NCBI GenBank assembly: GCA_026261815.1
Contig: JAMPIT010000539.1
Location: 6,650,501-6,714,500, forward strand
DNA: 64,000 nucleotides
Direction of reading: 5' to 3'
Origin: Monarcha castaneiventris obscurior
Lineage: Eukaryota; Chordata; Aves; Passeriformes; Monarchidae
Shown here: positions 25,688 to 40,327 of the stretch, piece by piece
Numbering within the stretch: position 1 is the stretch's first letter
Layout: each line of letters opens with the position of its first letter
Notes under the pieces: generated by a model
What the model saw: only the letters and a program-made list of their open reading frames with translations
What the model was told of the DNA's origin: nothing
Database searches by the model: none
Position numbers and translations under genes: made by a program

Positions 25688-27433
25688 GTAAATACATCTA
25701 ACATAAGTGCATAGACCATTTAATCTGACAAAGTTATGTCATAGGTTGGATCTCTTTGTGTGTTGACTTACTGTATTTGCATGAAAAGCATTTTGGTGTG
25801 CTGCAGAATCCATTGGCTTAAACCTTGTTTGCTTCCTTCTCATTAGAGGAAGCTTACTCTCAAACAGGAATGCATTTCAGTTTTGCTGGTTAACTTTGTG
25901 AAGTTGATTAAACTAAACCAAAATATGACTTACTAACCTTTGAATGAGAGACCACACAGAGGAACAGCTAATGTGCTCTGAATCTCTGTTCTCCATTTAC
26001 CAAGCTAACTGTGAAACAGCCTCCACTTGCTTTGCACCCATTTTCTGACTTCATGAGCTTTTTGGAAGTGTGTGTAAAATAACCACATCAGAGCACCAAC
26101 ACAACTACAGAGTTGGATTGCAGTTTGTAATCCATTTATACAATCTCAAACAAGAAAATTTGGTTTGTAAGTTTCTGTTCCAGTCAGAGAGTAAAGGGTT
26201 GGGAATCCACAGTAATCCAGTGATTCCCGTTTGTGAAAGGGAAAGCCCTCAGCAGGTAGTTCTGAATCAATACTGAAAGTTTCTCTACGTACTTGGGATG
26301 TTAATGAAGAATCATTTTCAGAAAACTGGCTCATGTCATTCTCTGTCCTTCCCATTTATACGGATAATGCTGGGGAAAAAAGCTGGTGAAATTCATATTC
26401 TCAACATGCTTATCAGGAAAAAAAAATGAACCTTTGTTTTAAATTCATCCTTCATTTTACTTCATATATGCAGTAGGCTCAAATGTTTAAACGTCTGCAA
26501 TAGAGAGGAAGGTAACGCTGTAATTCAGCATAAGATCATCTGTTCAGTCTGGGAAATGTTAATTATAGGCCAATAGTTCTTTCTTACTTATTTTTAAACC
26601 ACCTAAATGTTCTCCTTCAGCCTACCTAATCCATCCTTTAGGGTCATGCCAGGAAAGATTTACCTACTGGTGAAAGTTGACCCCTTAGTCATACAAGTCA
26701 GTATTTTTTAGCACTGAGAAGACTCACACTGTCTTCTGAAGCCAAAGGGTCAAAATCCTGTACTTGTGCAATGCAGTGTTGTGCAAACATGGTGATTTAT
26801 GACACCGTCAGGTTTCCTGATCTTTGGAAATTTGCCCAAATGGTCCTGTAAAATTACATTGTGATCCTGAGATGCCTAAAATACAGAAATGGAAGTACAT
26901 TGTCAGGTAGCAGTTACTGTTGTTTTCCCACAGTAACCATTTTCTAGTGACTTAAGTAGAATTTACAGAATTCTGAATTTACACAGCTTATACTGCTAGG
27001 ATAAAATCCCTTATCACTGGTGAACGAAGAAGCAAATGCCTGGACCAGTGTTTGCTGACAACAAATGAAAAGCCCTCACTGACTTGAGCAGATGTCATCT
27101 CTGATGTTAATCCCGAGCAGGAAAGGAACGGTGCCCAGAGGGTCCTGACAGCTCTGGGACATCACTGCTGCCAGTGTGGGACGTGCCTCGTGTGTGTGAG
27201 CAGTGTCACACTGCTCCCAGGCCAGGGGGCAGCCTGGGCCCTTCTGGGGTGGGGATGTGCCCGAGCTGCAGGAAGCCTCAGGCTGCACCAAAGCTACACG
27301 TGTCTTCCCTGTAATTGCATTCACAGCATAGGCTGCACCATAGGGACCATTCATGTGGTTTCTCAAAATTTTGTACTACTTAGAAAATTTCTGGGCTTTT
27401 TTTCATACAATCATTTCAAGTCCAGCTCTTAAC

Positions 27434-27489
27434 TGAGCACTACCAAGCCCACCACTGACTGCCTGACTTGGTGTCATCTATAAACTGAC
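27434..27489 (-). mobile_element. Short CR1 LINE relic, minus orientation
   Basis: CACTACCAAGCCCACCACTG followed by TTGGTGTCATCTATAAACTG resembles two neighbouring parts of the reverse complement of the CR1 3' region, apparently joined by an internal deletion. The call rests on pattern memory over about 55 bp. Confidence 0.55.
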
Positions 27490-28675
27490 CTGTATACTTA
27501 CGGATTCCAAATAAAGTAACTGGACACAGGCACACTGAGAACATTTCTGAAATGCCCTGCACTTCAAGGGAACCTTCAGCCTTCCTGTGTACGCCATTTA
27601 TGTATGGTTGCATCTCTTCTATTTGTATTACAAATAGGGTATAGACAAAATTGTACAGACCACAGCTTTTTAGGTTTCCTGAATGAATGACTGTAAGTGT
27701 CTGCCTTTATATTTTTGGCAGACTAAGGCCTTGCAATGCTGAGCAGCATGACTGCTGCATCTGTCACTCATTACACTTCAGCAGCCTCTGCCACATCTCT
27801 TTAAGAAGAGGGGATTGGAAATTGGAAGAAAGGTTGATTTGGCCCACTGGTCAGACACATAAACATCAACAAAGTAACTTCAAGGGCTTTTTTAACATAA
27901 ATATTTTGCAGTCAAATGACCATTGTTATTCAGGTGTACACATGTGCTCATTCTGGCAGGAAGAGAAAAGATTAAAACTCTCAGCTCAAAACCATTCTAG
28001 CAGTTTATGCAGCATTTCTACAAGGAAATGGAATCATTTTCTTTACAGTCTTTATGATTTTTTCTTCTATAAGCCTGCAGCCAGTGTGAAGCATGAGCTG
28101 GCATTTACTCATTAGTATTCAAAAAACCCCAACACAGAATGTAAAAATCAAGTTTGTTTCCTTTATTTCTACTCTAATTTCAAGGAAAATTACATTTGTT
28201 GAGATCAGTGGTCAGTAGGGAGCCCTAGGATTTGTCCTTTGGGAATTTCTAGGGACCCTTCAATTTTTACATGGCAGGACAGTCGTGACACCGATCCATA
28301 AATGCACTTGTATATCAAGAAAATCTGTAGTATGTAGAGAGAGTTTGATCTATCAGCCCATCTTCTGAGACTACCAGTAGTCCATTTGTCATGGTAGAAG
28401 ATTGTTAGAAACTTGGCTGCAAGAAACAAAGCTCTTCTGTTTTCCTCCCTCACTGCTATGAATGAGCACCCTTATTTATGAACTGGATTGCATTTACTCA
28501 GGAGTCTGTGGCCTCGTACTGTTTCAGGTGTTACAGATCTCCTTCCTTTTCTCCCCACTGCTGAGGAGGAGCACAACACACAATAGCTCCAGTCAGTCAT
28601 GTAACTGAGAAGTTGAGCTTCGTTTCTGGATAGGATAGGAACTACCAGGCTGAAGTCAAAGGAAGGTATTTATTC

Positions 28676-28931
28676 TATAGATAGCATCAGCAAGGCTGTT
28701 ACTGAGTGTGCTGCCCAGTTTTGGCATTCCCTTTTCAAACAGAATTTTGAATAACTGGTAATTGCTCCTGAAAGTTATAAACATGATTTGGAGAATCCTC
28801 CATAAAGGAAGTGTTATGTCTATTTTGGTTAAAGCACACATGATGACGGCCTGGCAAGGTATCACCAAGAAAAGATGAAGGAGGCTGTACACTTTCATTT
28901 CACCCCAGAGGGCTTAAGAGGCTTCAGCAAG
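28676..28931 (+). mobile_element. Ancient L3/CR1-like LINE relic, plus orientation
   Basis: Segments line up in the order expected of the L3/CR1 reverse-transcriptase 3' region: GTGCTGCCCAGTTTTGGC, AAACATGATTTGGAGAATCC, ACATGATGACGGCCTGGCAA and TTTCATTTCACCCCAGAGGG. Divergence is high, so it is an old copy shared with or predating modern birds. No usable open frame remains. Confidence 0.6.
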
Positions 28932-31900
28932 TGAGACTGACTGCAAATTCAACCTACTAGTTCCAAACTGCTGCAAATTGCATGGAAAATGTGTAGGTTT
29001 CTTTTCCTTTTAGCCTTCTGGCAGCTGTGGGCTTGATGCAGAAATTGTTGAGTGAATTTCTTTGGGCTGTGACCTGCAGGAGGTCCAGTGAGATATTCAT
29101 TGCGGGTCCCTTCAGATTTCAGATCTGTAACGCTTTGGACCATGTTGGTCCTTGCAGTAGAGCATGAGGCAACGTACAATGACTCCACACCAGCTGCAAA
29201 CTCCTGTTCCCACCTTTTGGCCCTCGCAAGGAGAGGCTGCATTTACCTCCTGCATCTTACACGAGTAAACACAACCACAGTGCCTCCAGGGCACACACTG
29301 GAGCTGGCCCTGTGACACCAGCTTTGTCCCATAGACAAAATGCTGATTCTTATGTCTCATTGTGGGTGATTTGGGATTAAAGACACACAGAAAACGATGG
29401 GTTAGATCTGGAATCAATTTTCATTTACAGCTGAGAAGCAGTTATTGATGCTGCGCTCACAGTTCAATAAAAGATCTGAAGATATAGACCTTGTGTTTCT
29501 TTTTCAATATAAGCAGCATAATCAGTGTCAAATGTTTTTACAAAGAAAATTGTATTGACAGTTTTATTAAAATTGCTGTCTTTAAAGTTTTAAGTTATCC
29601 ACAATTTGACCTACTTGAATGGTTTTTAATATGCACACTGACCAACCCAATAGATTTTTATGTCACATATTTATAATATCAGGTACACATCTGTTTAATG
29701 TATTATTTGAGAGGTTACATGTGAGCATTGCCTGAATTGTGAACTCTTTTGGTGTTGCCAATGAGAGGAACATTGGCACATGCATCAGTATTGCATTCAG
29801 CATGGCACAGGATGTTCAGACTGGCTACAAGAGGTACAATCAAGGCAGATGATAGACATGCTATTAGTAAAACCAGGAGATGACAAGGCATTTCAGAGGT
29901 GCTAATGTTAACACTTCTCTGAGGAAGGACACAGCTTTTTAGATGGCTTTATTACTCTGTTAAAAAAGTACATCAGAAATTAGGAGGAGTAGTGAAGATT
30001 TTTAATTAGTAGCTCAGTTCAGCTGAAAGAGCTTAGATAAAACACAGGTTGGTATTTTTGTTCTCTGAAACACCTCTGTATAATTCAAATTAGCTTTGAG
30101 CTCAAAGGCATCCAAATGAGTTGTGCCTGGATACAGTACTTTAAGTAGCTGTAGTGTACCCAATTTTCTTTAACCAGCTCCTCTTTGTTCTTCTGCCTAA
30201 GGAATAGTCCTGTTAACCTTTTAAATGTGTACTTAATTTAAAGCACATTGCTAGTGTTCTGTGTGTTTTTGAACCAAAGAAACTTTGATACTAGTTACAG
30301 ACCTGCTCCATATTCAGTATTTCATGTATATAGTGGTTTTGGCAGAACGAATCAGTAAGATGTTTTTCTTTTCTATTTGATTTTTTTTTTTCTTCTCCCC
30401 TTAGTGATTGCCACTTCTCTGAAAACCCTAGAAACACAAGACATGCATGTAATCCATAGCCCTGCTCTATTGTTTGTATTTTACATAAACATAATTCTTT
30501 TTTGCTAGGTCAGTATAAGGTAATTAAATTCAAAATGTTTGACTTTTTAGCTGAGTCTAAAAAGGTAATCAGCCATAGGCTGAGCTTTGAATTCTTATAA
30601 TACATGCTGAGCTTTCAATGCCTTTATTCAAGTTAATTTTTTTAGAGTTTATGAAGTTCTAAGGCATAATATGCCTTCATCATATCATGTAAACACTTCT
30701 TAAAGTGCAACAGTGATCACCCTCCTTGTAACAATAGATCTCCTTTCCTGTTGTATTTTTTCTCATTTTTTAGCTAGATCCTGAACAAGCTGTTTACCTC
30801 CCCAAGGTTTCTCTACATTTCCATTTACTTTGTTATCAGCAGAAAGGCTGAAGAACAGCTCTTCAGTAATGACATCAATACTGCACACACAGTGAGAGAG
30901 GTCATCTTGTCAAAGCTATAGAAAAATCAGATGGATTAGGATGAAACTAGGTGCAAAATAACTTTGATAGAGTCTTTTAATGTAAACAGTTTATCTGTCA
31001 TTGGGTTCCATTGAAATCCCAGAGTGGTGCAGCATCAGTTGTAGCCACAGCAGCATGTGTTTGATAAAGAACACACATTCCAGTGTTTAAGATCTGCAGT
31101 CATGCTTTATAATTGTAGGGAAATGTTTTCATTAAGCCATTAATGAAAACAGAAGCTATTAGGATAATACAGTCATTCTCCAACCTTGTCAGTCTCTAAC
31201 CATGAAAAATCCTTTCATGGATATATGTCCCTTCTTTGTACCCCAGTCCATTTTAATTGTTACTCGAATTATTTTGTTGTGCACAACCCTGGCTGAAACA
31301 ACAATATATCATCAACTGTGTAAATTAATACTCCAGCTTCTGTTAGGCAAATCTTTGGTACTAAGAGATTTGATGATTGACATATCTAAGGTTATAATTC
31401 ACATGGTAATGACATAGCTTCATATAATTTGTTTATTATCAGCAGAAGCTTTCAGTAGCCACCCTGAGATCCGGGCTGAGCTTTCTGCAAAAAGCATAGC
31501 ACACCACTAAAATACACAGTGTTATCAAAAGCTTATAACTTGTTCAAATTCACAGAATCACATGTAATTTTTTTCATGCATGTTGTTGTGGAGGTCATCC
31601 ATCAGTGAGGAAGGGGATTAACACAACCATCAGGAAAAATGGTTGCTCTAGAGTGCACAGGAGTACAGATCAACAACAAGGACTTTGCCCCTACAGGTTG
31701 CAGCTGTGCTCTTACCTGGGCTCTGGGGTAGCAGCTGCCCAGACCAGCACAGAGCTGCAGGAACTCCATCCCTCCCACTGCTTTACCTTTCCCAGGTGTT
31801 TCCATGGGTTGACACTGGCGGCTCAGTGTCAAAAACCCTTCACCGCAGTAGAGAAAACAGAGGGAAAGAAAAGCTGGCAGGCAGGCAGCCCTAATGAAGT

Positions 31901-33687
31901 GGGAATGAAATGCTTTAGCTGAAAAGAAGTTTTACATGATACATCTTCAAGAAGCCCTCTCTTCTCTTCCCCACCAGTAAGGAGGCACTCCATAATCTCT
32001 CAGCACTCTCTTTAACAGGGGCTGCTCTTGGGTTCACTTCTCCTGCCACCAGCCTGGAGCTGCCAAGCTCTGTAAGACATCGTTCAAGTGAGGGAGAAGC
32101 TTTAGAACCCCTGATGCCTCTGTCACTAGTTAAATAGAGGTTGTTCCTCAGTATAGCCATAAGAACCTGATGCTGGAGATCTGCCAGCCTTTTTGGGTTG
32201 GGAGAGAGGAGGGAGATGAGGCTTTCAGTCCACAGGACAGGCCATGTACTCCCTGTGTGTGTGCGTGGTTGTGCACACAATTTTTTGTAAAGGAGTCTTT
32301 ATTATAAGCATGGAGGAAAATATATTTCCCCAGAGCCTCTTGCTATGGATGCTACTTATGCAAAAGCCCTGTAGTGTTTTGGCAACAAGGCAGAGGCAGC
32401 AGCAGGTGAGAGAATTGATCAACCCCGGCATTGTTGTTGCTAAGAGAAAAGCCAGACTTGGCCAGAATGTCCTGTAAAATAAATCTGAAGTCTGTGATAC
32501 CTGCAGGCCATCGCAGTGCTCAACGCTCACTAATCTGACCACATAGGACGCATTTATCTCCCTTTTCTCCTCAGAAGGAGAGTGTGATTTTTATCATGAA
32601 TGTCTCGTGAAGCATTTTGGTGAAGAAAGTGTCTGGTTTTCTTACACTGGCCATCTGCAGAGTTGCTCTTCTGTAAAAGCCTAAGTAACCATCTATGAAC
32701 TTCAAACACTGAATTCCTGGGAGTTTTTTACACCAACAGAGGAGAGTACTGGTGCTGGGTTTGAGACAGGCAGGGTTGCAAAAGGCTGAAGGAGGGACTG
32801 ATAGGTGGCCAGAAAGAGTGTAAAGTAGGTGCTGAAAAGGGCATGATAAATCCAGTAATTAGCCTCTGTCAGCCAGAATAAGGGGAGAAGTGAAATTTGA
32901 TCTGCCCTGGAGATATTCCAGAAAGAGAACAGTAATGAAAACTAAACACCTTAATTTTTCTTAGAATGAATTCATCTGCCACTGCAAGGTTTTCTGGGGT
33001 TGTAGGTGCTCTGTTCTGTGCTGGCAGGATGAATCTTCCCAGAACAGATCTGCCTGCACACAGGGACAGGTCAGGACCATAGTGTGACAGTGCAATTTAT
33101 TTGAGCAGGGTGCTCTCATTGAGTGTGCCTGCTTTTCAAAATTACCAATTTCATGGCAATACTATTAAGGATAATTTTTGTAACTGTGCAATTTAGTAAT
33201 TGGCTAAGTCATCTGAGCAATGTACTAAACCAGACCAAGGTCAGCAAAGAGTTATTTTGTGTGTGTTTACCCCTGTTGTGTCTGCTGCCTGTTTGTAATA
33301 CATTTAACATTCAGTATAGATGTAATGTTCAGAATAAATTAAAATCCTCGAAGTCTTTAGTCCTGCACAGGAAATAAATGGGTAGCATGAACAGCAGAAA
33401 CATCAATTTACTGCCACTGCTGGTACTCTGTGACTCTGCCCTTTTGCTTCTCAAGTCTAGGGAACTATTCATTTATTTAAAGTAGGGAGAAGACTAAGGA
33501 TGGGTTGGTTTCCCAAAGGAATGAGATAAAGGCCTTTATCACAAAGGAAAACCTAAGGTCATGAAGTGAAAATGAGCAGGAGTACAAGGGGCTGTGTCTT
33601 GAGGTGTCTGCCTGTCCATTGTGGAAGAACAAGTGAACATTGCAAAAGTAACCATCGGGCACTGCACTCTAAAACGACACCTCATAC

Positions 33688-33708
33688 AGAGAGAGAGAGA
33701 GAGAGAGA
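33688..33708. repeat. (AG)10 microsatellite
   Basis: Uninterrupted AG dinucleotides over 21 bp. Confidence 0.95.
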
Positions 33709-34478
33709 CCTTAGTAACAGACCACAAAATACCAGCACTCTTGAGATGAGTTTCAGGGATACAAAGGATGGTTCTCCTGCTAGAACTGGGAATCTGAAGA
33801 ATACACAGATTGTGGTGACTGTCTATAGCTGGACAGTAAGGTCACAGGATATTCTTTGAAACAAGCCTTTTGCTGCTTATTCCTTGAAGGAAGGTTAGGG
33901 AAGACTTCTTGTTTCTTTTATAAATGATTCTTGATCTTTTCTATGTTTCTTCTGCCTCCTCAATTTTTTAATCACGTGATTAACATGATGAAGTACAGCT
34001 ATGGAGTAAACCCAACAAGGAATGGAATTTTTTATTATTTATTACCCTTCTGGAGGGTTGAACCAAACACATTTTAGAAAAATCATCAGTAAATAAGACA
34101 ATGGGAAATACTGAGTTTCAGTTACAGGTAGATCTTTTATATTTTCACAATAGGATTATCATCCACTAAGCCTTGGTCATTTGTAATCAGTTTGTAACAA
34201 ACAATTTGCTAGGAAATGATGTTTCAAACCAGAATTTCAATGTGGAATTTTTTTCTTAAAAATGGACCATTCAGTACAGTTTTCCAAACTTCTGTCACCA
34301 GGGATGTATAGTTGTTTTCCAAATAAAACAATTCTTATGAAAAATCAGGCCTAGCTCTACGTAGAGTTCTGTTCTCTGCCATAGTCAATTGGTGCTGTCA
34401 GAACACTTAAATCTACTGAATTTCATGAGACGCTGGTTAGCATTTTTAAATTAACTTGACAGTAACAGATTTTCAGGA

Positions 34479-34562
34479 TCACAGAATAATTAGGGTTGGA
34501 AGAGATCTCAGGAGGCTGAGTCCAACTCCCCTGACAAGGCAGAGTCACCTGGGGTAGGTTAC
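34479..34562 (-). mobile_element. CR1 LINE 3'-terminal fragment, minus orientation
   Basis: On the plus strand it begins TCACAGAATAATTAGGGTTG and continues through GAGATCTCAGGAGG and GTCCAACTCCCCTGACAAGG to GTCACCTGGGGTAGGTT. This is the reverse complement of the CR1 3' tail. Only about 85 bp survives. Confidence 0.9.
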
Positions 34563-34996
34563 GATGGTTTGTAGGGCTGCAAAAGCAGAATTAAGTAGAA
34601 TTTGTAATGTCACGTTACAATTTCTCCTTTGTTGGATTGAGGACTCAAAATTAGTAAAAATAGCAACTTCCCATCAAGAGCATTTTTTATGGGAAAGGAA
34701 GACACTGTTTGAAGCCTCTTTTGTCAAGGTACATTAGTACTGAAGTCCTAAAATAAGCAAACATGTTATGTGAGTTATCTTTGCAGTACGGCTGCTCACT
34801 GACAGATAGCTGTAACAGTTTGTATTGTAAAGTTCACCAAAGACACTGAGTAAACTGAAACCTGTGTGGCAAAAGAAACAATGTTCACAGAAACAACACC
34901 GGCTAATTTAAAACCAGCTCAGATATGTCTACACAAGCAGCCAAGCACTCCTCAGAGTGCAGTGTGCACTCAGTGTGTGTAGCTCTTTTCTCTCTT

Positions 34997-35011
34997 AAAA
35001 AAAAAAAAAAA
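34997..35011. repeat. Poly-A run (15 A) followed by TATATA
   Basis: A homopolymer of 15 A beside a short TA repeat, with no recognisable retroposon body. Confidence 0.9.
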
Positions 35012-38000
35012 TATATAGAATAGTTCTTCAAAAATTGGAAGTGACCACATTTTTTAATTGCCCACTTTCTTAGTTTGATTTCGACCGTCAGCCTGATGGA
35101 AAATAGGGATTTGGAAAAAAAGGCTAGTAGCAGCCCAAATACATGTGTGTTATATCTCAATTAAAAGCAGTTCACTTTCGTCAAGGATGAAGGTGACTCC
35201 TAAACCAAAGACAGACTGGTTTAGATTTGGTCACTTAAACTCTTTTTATGTTTTGTTTTGTTTTACCCAACCTCCACTGCACCAATTGAAATGGAATTTG
35301 CAGTATTTCACGTACTCCTGAGCATCTCTCTGTGAAGCCATGAAGGTTACTGCATTGCTCACAGCAATGATGGGAGCTCTCTGTGGCTCACACACAGCGA
35401 GGGCTCAATGAACCGTTCTGATTTGCAGATAACCACATGCTTGGTGACTTGATATTTCAAAACATGGGTTTTGGCTAATCCATTCCACACATTTGAATCC
35501 TGAAGGAAAAATACTCATTTTTAAAACTGTGACATGAGGAGGACAGTATCTTCTCCATTGTTTTTGGTCATAGATACAGTAACACTGGGCTTTTTGTCCT
35601 CGAGGTGAGGCTGACTGGGAACATCACACACAGAATCTCAAATACGAGGTTGCCAACTTCATGTCAAAGGCAATTAGCAAGAAAGAAATACAATCTCCTC
35701 TGCTGACATTAGGGGACAGGTAGAGGAGAATGTAACCGATGTAGTAAAGAAGAAAAAAAATAAGGAACACAACACACGTATTTATACATACATATATTCA
35801 TAGATCTACTGATCCTTCAGGCCTTGAAGTTTGGCTTTCGGATTCCCAGCACAGTCCTGGATGGTTTGTTTCTGCACACCATGTTCTCCTCCTCCACAGG
35901 AAGTCGTATTTAGCACCAACTATATAATTGGAGAAATCAGAGCACTGCACAGTCAATAAGTTGTGGTTCTCAGTTGATTACTTAGGATCATAGAGAAGGC
36001 ATTCTGTATAAATAAGAGCATGGTATAACTTCCAAAGCAAATTATAATCTAGGAGGAGATAGAAACGATACATATATGTATATAACTTAACTAACATGGA
36101 ATGTATCTTTGGTTTTACTCTACTGTTGAATTGAGTCTCTGAGGAGTCTCTTCTATACCTACAGCACAGGAGAAGAGTGTGGTGGGTTGTAAACTTATTT
36201 GTGTAGAGTCACTTAGCTGTTCACCCAAGCAGACAGAGCTGGTTAGAAACTGGGAGATGAACCTGAGTTAGAGTTGCAGCAGCTCCTGGAAAAAAGGGAA
36301 AAGTTTGAGCATGAAGGCCTGCCTTCTTCTGCCAACACATTTGATGGCATGAAGTGTCATCTGTCTCACCTTAAGAGATGCTTTGAGGCTCAGCAATTGC
36401 TTTCTTAGCTGGCTCACCAGTGCTTCTGAGTCAAGAGGGTGAGGGGGCATTCTTGGAAATTTTTTTTCGTCTTATCTCACTTTCTTGAAGTCAAATACTT
36501 CTCGATGAAAACCCTGGATTTTCAGTTATGCAATGGAAGATACATCTTTTCTTTGGATAACAGACACTTCCCGGTAACACTTCACCAAAAATATAATTTG
36601 CCTTTGGCAGATGCCAACTACTTTACTTGGTTATTTTTGAGCCGTCCTCTTGTCAGTTCATTCTCCACTCCTTTGTGATGTAGGAAAGTTGTACTGACTG
36701 GAGTACTTCTTCTGGTTCATTCAATCCAAAAGCCAGTCACGTAATTGATAGTGATGAAGAAAAGCATCATTTTCACATTTTGTAGTCCTTGTGCACAATC
36801 TAGAAGCAGTTTGTGCTTATTCCTGTGTTTAATCTTTTGTGTGATAATTAAATACCTTCCAACAAAGTAAGTGCATGGGTAAATCCACACTGCAGAACAA
36901 GTACAGCACAGTGCAGGTGCCTCTTCAGCTAATGATAGAACAACTAGCACCAAAATCAGGTGTAGAGGTAGGAGTCATTCACAGCTACAAGAACCATGGT
37001 AAAACATCTGTGGGCAAAAATTGTCTGAGGGATGAGCCTCTGTGTCTTGCTGCTTTTCACATATTCCTCATCTTCTTCCTTCTTATTCAACACTGGAGTC
37101 AGCTGTTGAAATAAGGTCTCAGGGAGCAAAAGCACAATTATGGAGAGGCCATAATTGTTAAAAAAAAGTCAGAAGAAAATTACAAATTAAAGTGGAATGA
37201 TTGTCTGGTTCACTCTGACTTTCATTTTCTAATCATCCTAAATTATTTTAATGCATGTTTTCAAGCTCAAAATTAGCAAAGGTCCCATGATGTAATTCTC
37301 CTAACACCCATTGAATATTACATTATACCAGTCCAATTTCATTTCAGTCTTTGGCAGCAGCATCTGTCACTCAGGGCACATATATGGTGGTTCAGGGACC
37401 CCCCACCTGTTCTGTTTCTAGGTAATACTTTTAATACATTAAGTTTAGGAATCATCGTGAAGTTAAAACCAGTTTCTTGCTTGTAAAGGCCTAGGAATAT
37501 AAGATTCAAAAAATAACTCTTAAAACATGTTTGTCTTTGAAATATCTTAAATTAATAATCAAAAGCTTGCATCAAGTCTAAAACAAATCAAACTCAGTCA
37601 TGAAGATGAGAAACAGGAATTATTAACTGAGTAGCGAGGCTGATGGAGGCTCAATGAGATCATTTTGTTCAAAGATTAAAGGCAATGAACACTGAAATAG
37701 TTGAGGAGGATGGCTATGAACACATCTGACTAGAGCTGCTAAATTCAGTAATGATCAAAAGTTAATTATCAAAGCAGAGAGAACTGCTCAACACAGACAA
37801 TTTGAGTCAATAGCTAAGCAGCCGAGAAAAGAAGTAATTTGGAAGAAGTATTTTCCTATAATGAAGTTATATAAAAGACGTACATTTCAAAGAAACCTGC
37901 CTAAAACAAGATTGCATTCTTCCTGATCAGAGAAAAATAATTAGCTCTAATTGACAGACCTGCTACACACCAAATATTTTCAAACAATATGTTTCTGCAT

Positions 38001-40312
38001 CAAAGCTTAATGTGTAGAGTTACTCAATGTCACTTTGATTTTGCCTTCCTTTATCTTCTGCCACTGGGCATGCTCATGATATCGCAACAAATACGCTTTG
38101 AAAAATGAATGAGCAATACCTACATGACAAATAAAAGCAGAAGGACAGGTCCTGCATTTCTTTCTCAGGCAGAATCCCTGACATGTTGTGCACTGTGTTT
38201 AAGATCACTGTGATCCCACTCAAAGTGAATCCTTTGTAATAGGAAATGACCAGTTGTCTAATGATCCAGCTGGGCTGGCATGTAGATTAACCTGAGCACT
38301 TGCAATGGTTTTTCAGTTTTGTGTAAGCAAGCACATATGTGAAGGACACTGTTCCTCCAGCAAGTGCATTTCCTTAACAGTTAGGAAAGTGCATTTTTCT
38401 GGTAACAAAGGGAAAAGAAAAAAAAGTGGAAATTCTCCTTGTAAAAATCAAGGGAAAGATATGTGCTAGAATGTTCACGGTCCAAGAAAATAAAATAAAT
38501 CTATAATTCTTTCTTCCTGAAGCTACTACATTTCTTTCAGAGTAAACAGTTGTGTTCAACGTAGCTAAGTGGTCAAAAATCAAACATGCAGTTTAGAGAC
38601 CCTGCTCTTTAGTATTCTGTGACTTTGACATTGCCAGTTCTCACTCTCTGAAATATCTTCATCTTCTTTAATCTTTCATGTAAACAGTTTAGTTCACACC
38701 GTCATGCACATGCTCTCCAGAATATATTCTGCTGTACTTTGTATTAAATCAGCTGCATTATCATTATTTATTTGTGATCTTAGACACTCTCCACTCTGCT
38801 GTTTCCTTTTCTTTATCTGTATTTTGATATCTGTTTTTGTGTAGTGATTTTTAAATAATTCAGGAAAAAACCTTGATTTAGATGGAAGCTTCACATGCTT
38901 GAACTCAGAATTGTTATAGCCCAGCTATTTGGTATATGGAAGAGTCAAGGGAAATAGCACTCTACAGTCAAAAAAATTCTGACATTGTGGAACAATGTGT
39001 ATGAGCTTTAAAAATAATTTTATTTTCCTGCAGAATGGGACTGAAACTTGGCATTTAGTGGGAAGCTTGGGAAACCAAAATGTCATTTTTGATGGTGTTT
39101 CAGTTCATTTTAAATGAAGCATTTGTGTGTTGTTACATGTAGTTTATTACTTAGAAAGTTTCTTAATAGCATGCTTCTGACTCTGCATTTGCATATGGTG
39201 ACTGAAAAAGGGAGATTTGGGAGAGAACTATTGGAAAGAGACATAATCACATTATCTCACTGTTGAGGCAGGGACCCCATTTCATCATAGGCTTGTTTGA
39301 GAAGGCATAATTAGGCTTGGGTTTGTCACAATTACTTGTGCAATCTGAAATTGAGCATTTCCTGAGTTTTAAGTGTTTTATTTAGCACCCCTACTGTACA
39401 ATTAATATAATTGATTCCTATCATGCATTTGTTGATTTATTCTTTAGATGGAAAATATAATCCAAATGAAACAAACACATTTTTCTTTGCATACTGGGAG
39501 CCAGCCCAGAGGATTGCTGTTGCCTCATCCAATCTCTCACACGCTCTCATTCTTTCTCCCAAATTTTAAACTCTTTATTAGGGATTTCCATGGATTTAAA
39601 CACAGATACTGCTATGATGGGAGGCAAAAGTGCCAAAACAGCAGGTATTTTGAAAAACTAGCCCCATCACAGAGCCCAAGGGAAAATTCCTTCTGGAAAA
39701 TTTGGAATCCAGTTGTGCAGATCCCAGAGGTTTCAAAAGTTCATCAGTTTTCATAAAGGATTTAATTTGTCAAGGGCTTGTATGAGCATTTTTCATAACC
39801 ACTAATATTAGTACTTCCTATGCAGGAACCATTTTATTTCCATCCCTACGTAAAGCAGAGGTTAAAGTTCCTCACCAAAACCCTTCTTTTAAATGTTGGC
39901 AGGCTTTGTAAAAATACCTCTGGAGGTAATTAGGCACTAAAACTTTCCTTTCTATAATGGGTTTATGGATCAGTTGTCTTAATTCTGTCTTTCACCGCTC
40001 TCTGTGCTTGTAATCTCACCAACCATCTGACCGCTTTCCACATTTAAATCTATTACAGCCTTGTTCTGCAAACACCACGAGGAATTCTCTGAAATGACAC
40101 AACACTAGCTTTTTCTGCCAGCGATATTTCCAGCCCTTTTCCTTTAAAATATTATTTACCTATTCTGAACAAAACCAGAGTGGGATGCGAGGTCGGTTCA
40201 GATTACATAATTATGCCAGAGAAGCATTAAAGGGAAAAGTCTCCACTAACATCTCGAGCGGCTTAACCAGTGTGATAGACTGGCGCAGCTCTGCCATCGG
40301 TGCCCCCAGCTG

Positions 40313-40327
40313 TGTTGCTTAGCAACA
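40313..40327. promoter_or_regulatory. RFX X-box-like palindrome
   Basis: TGTTGCTTAGCAACA is a perfect inverted repeat with 7-bp arms and a one-base centre. Its GTTGCT and AGCAAC halves match the two half-sites of the RFX-factor X-box (GTTRCC / GGYAAC type). It lies about 670 bp upstream of the 38-bp exon, in a block with more CpG than its surroundings. Confidence 0.5.

Noticed and set aside
25636..25690. The ATG in the first exon as a translation start
   Set aside because: It is preceded directly by a splice acceptor, and the methionine is an internal residue of the conserved AFF motif.
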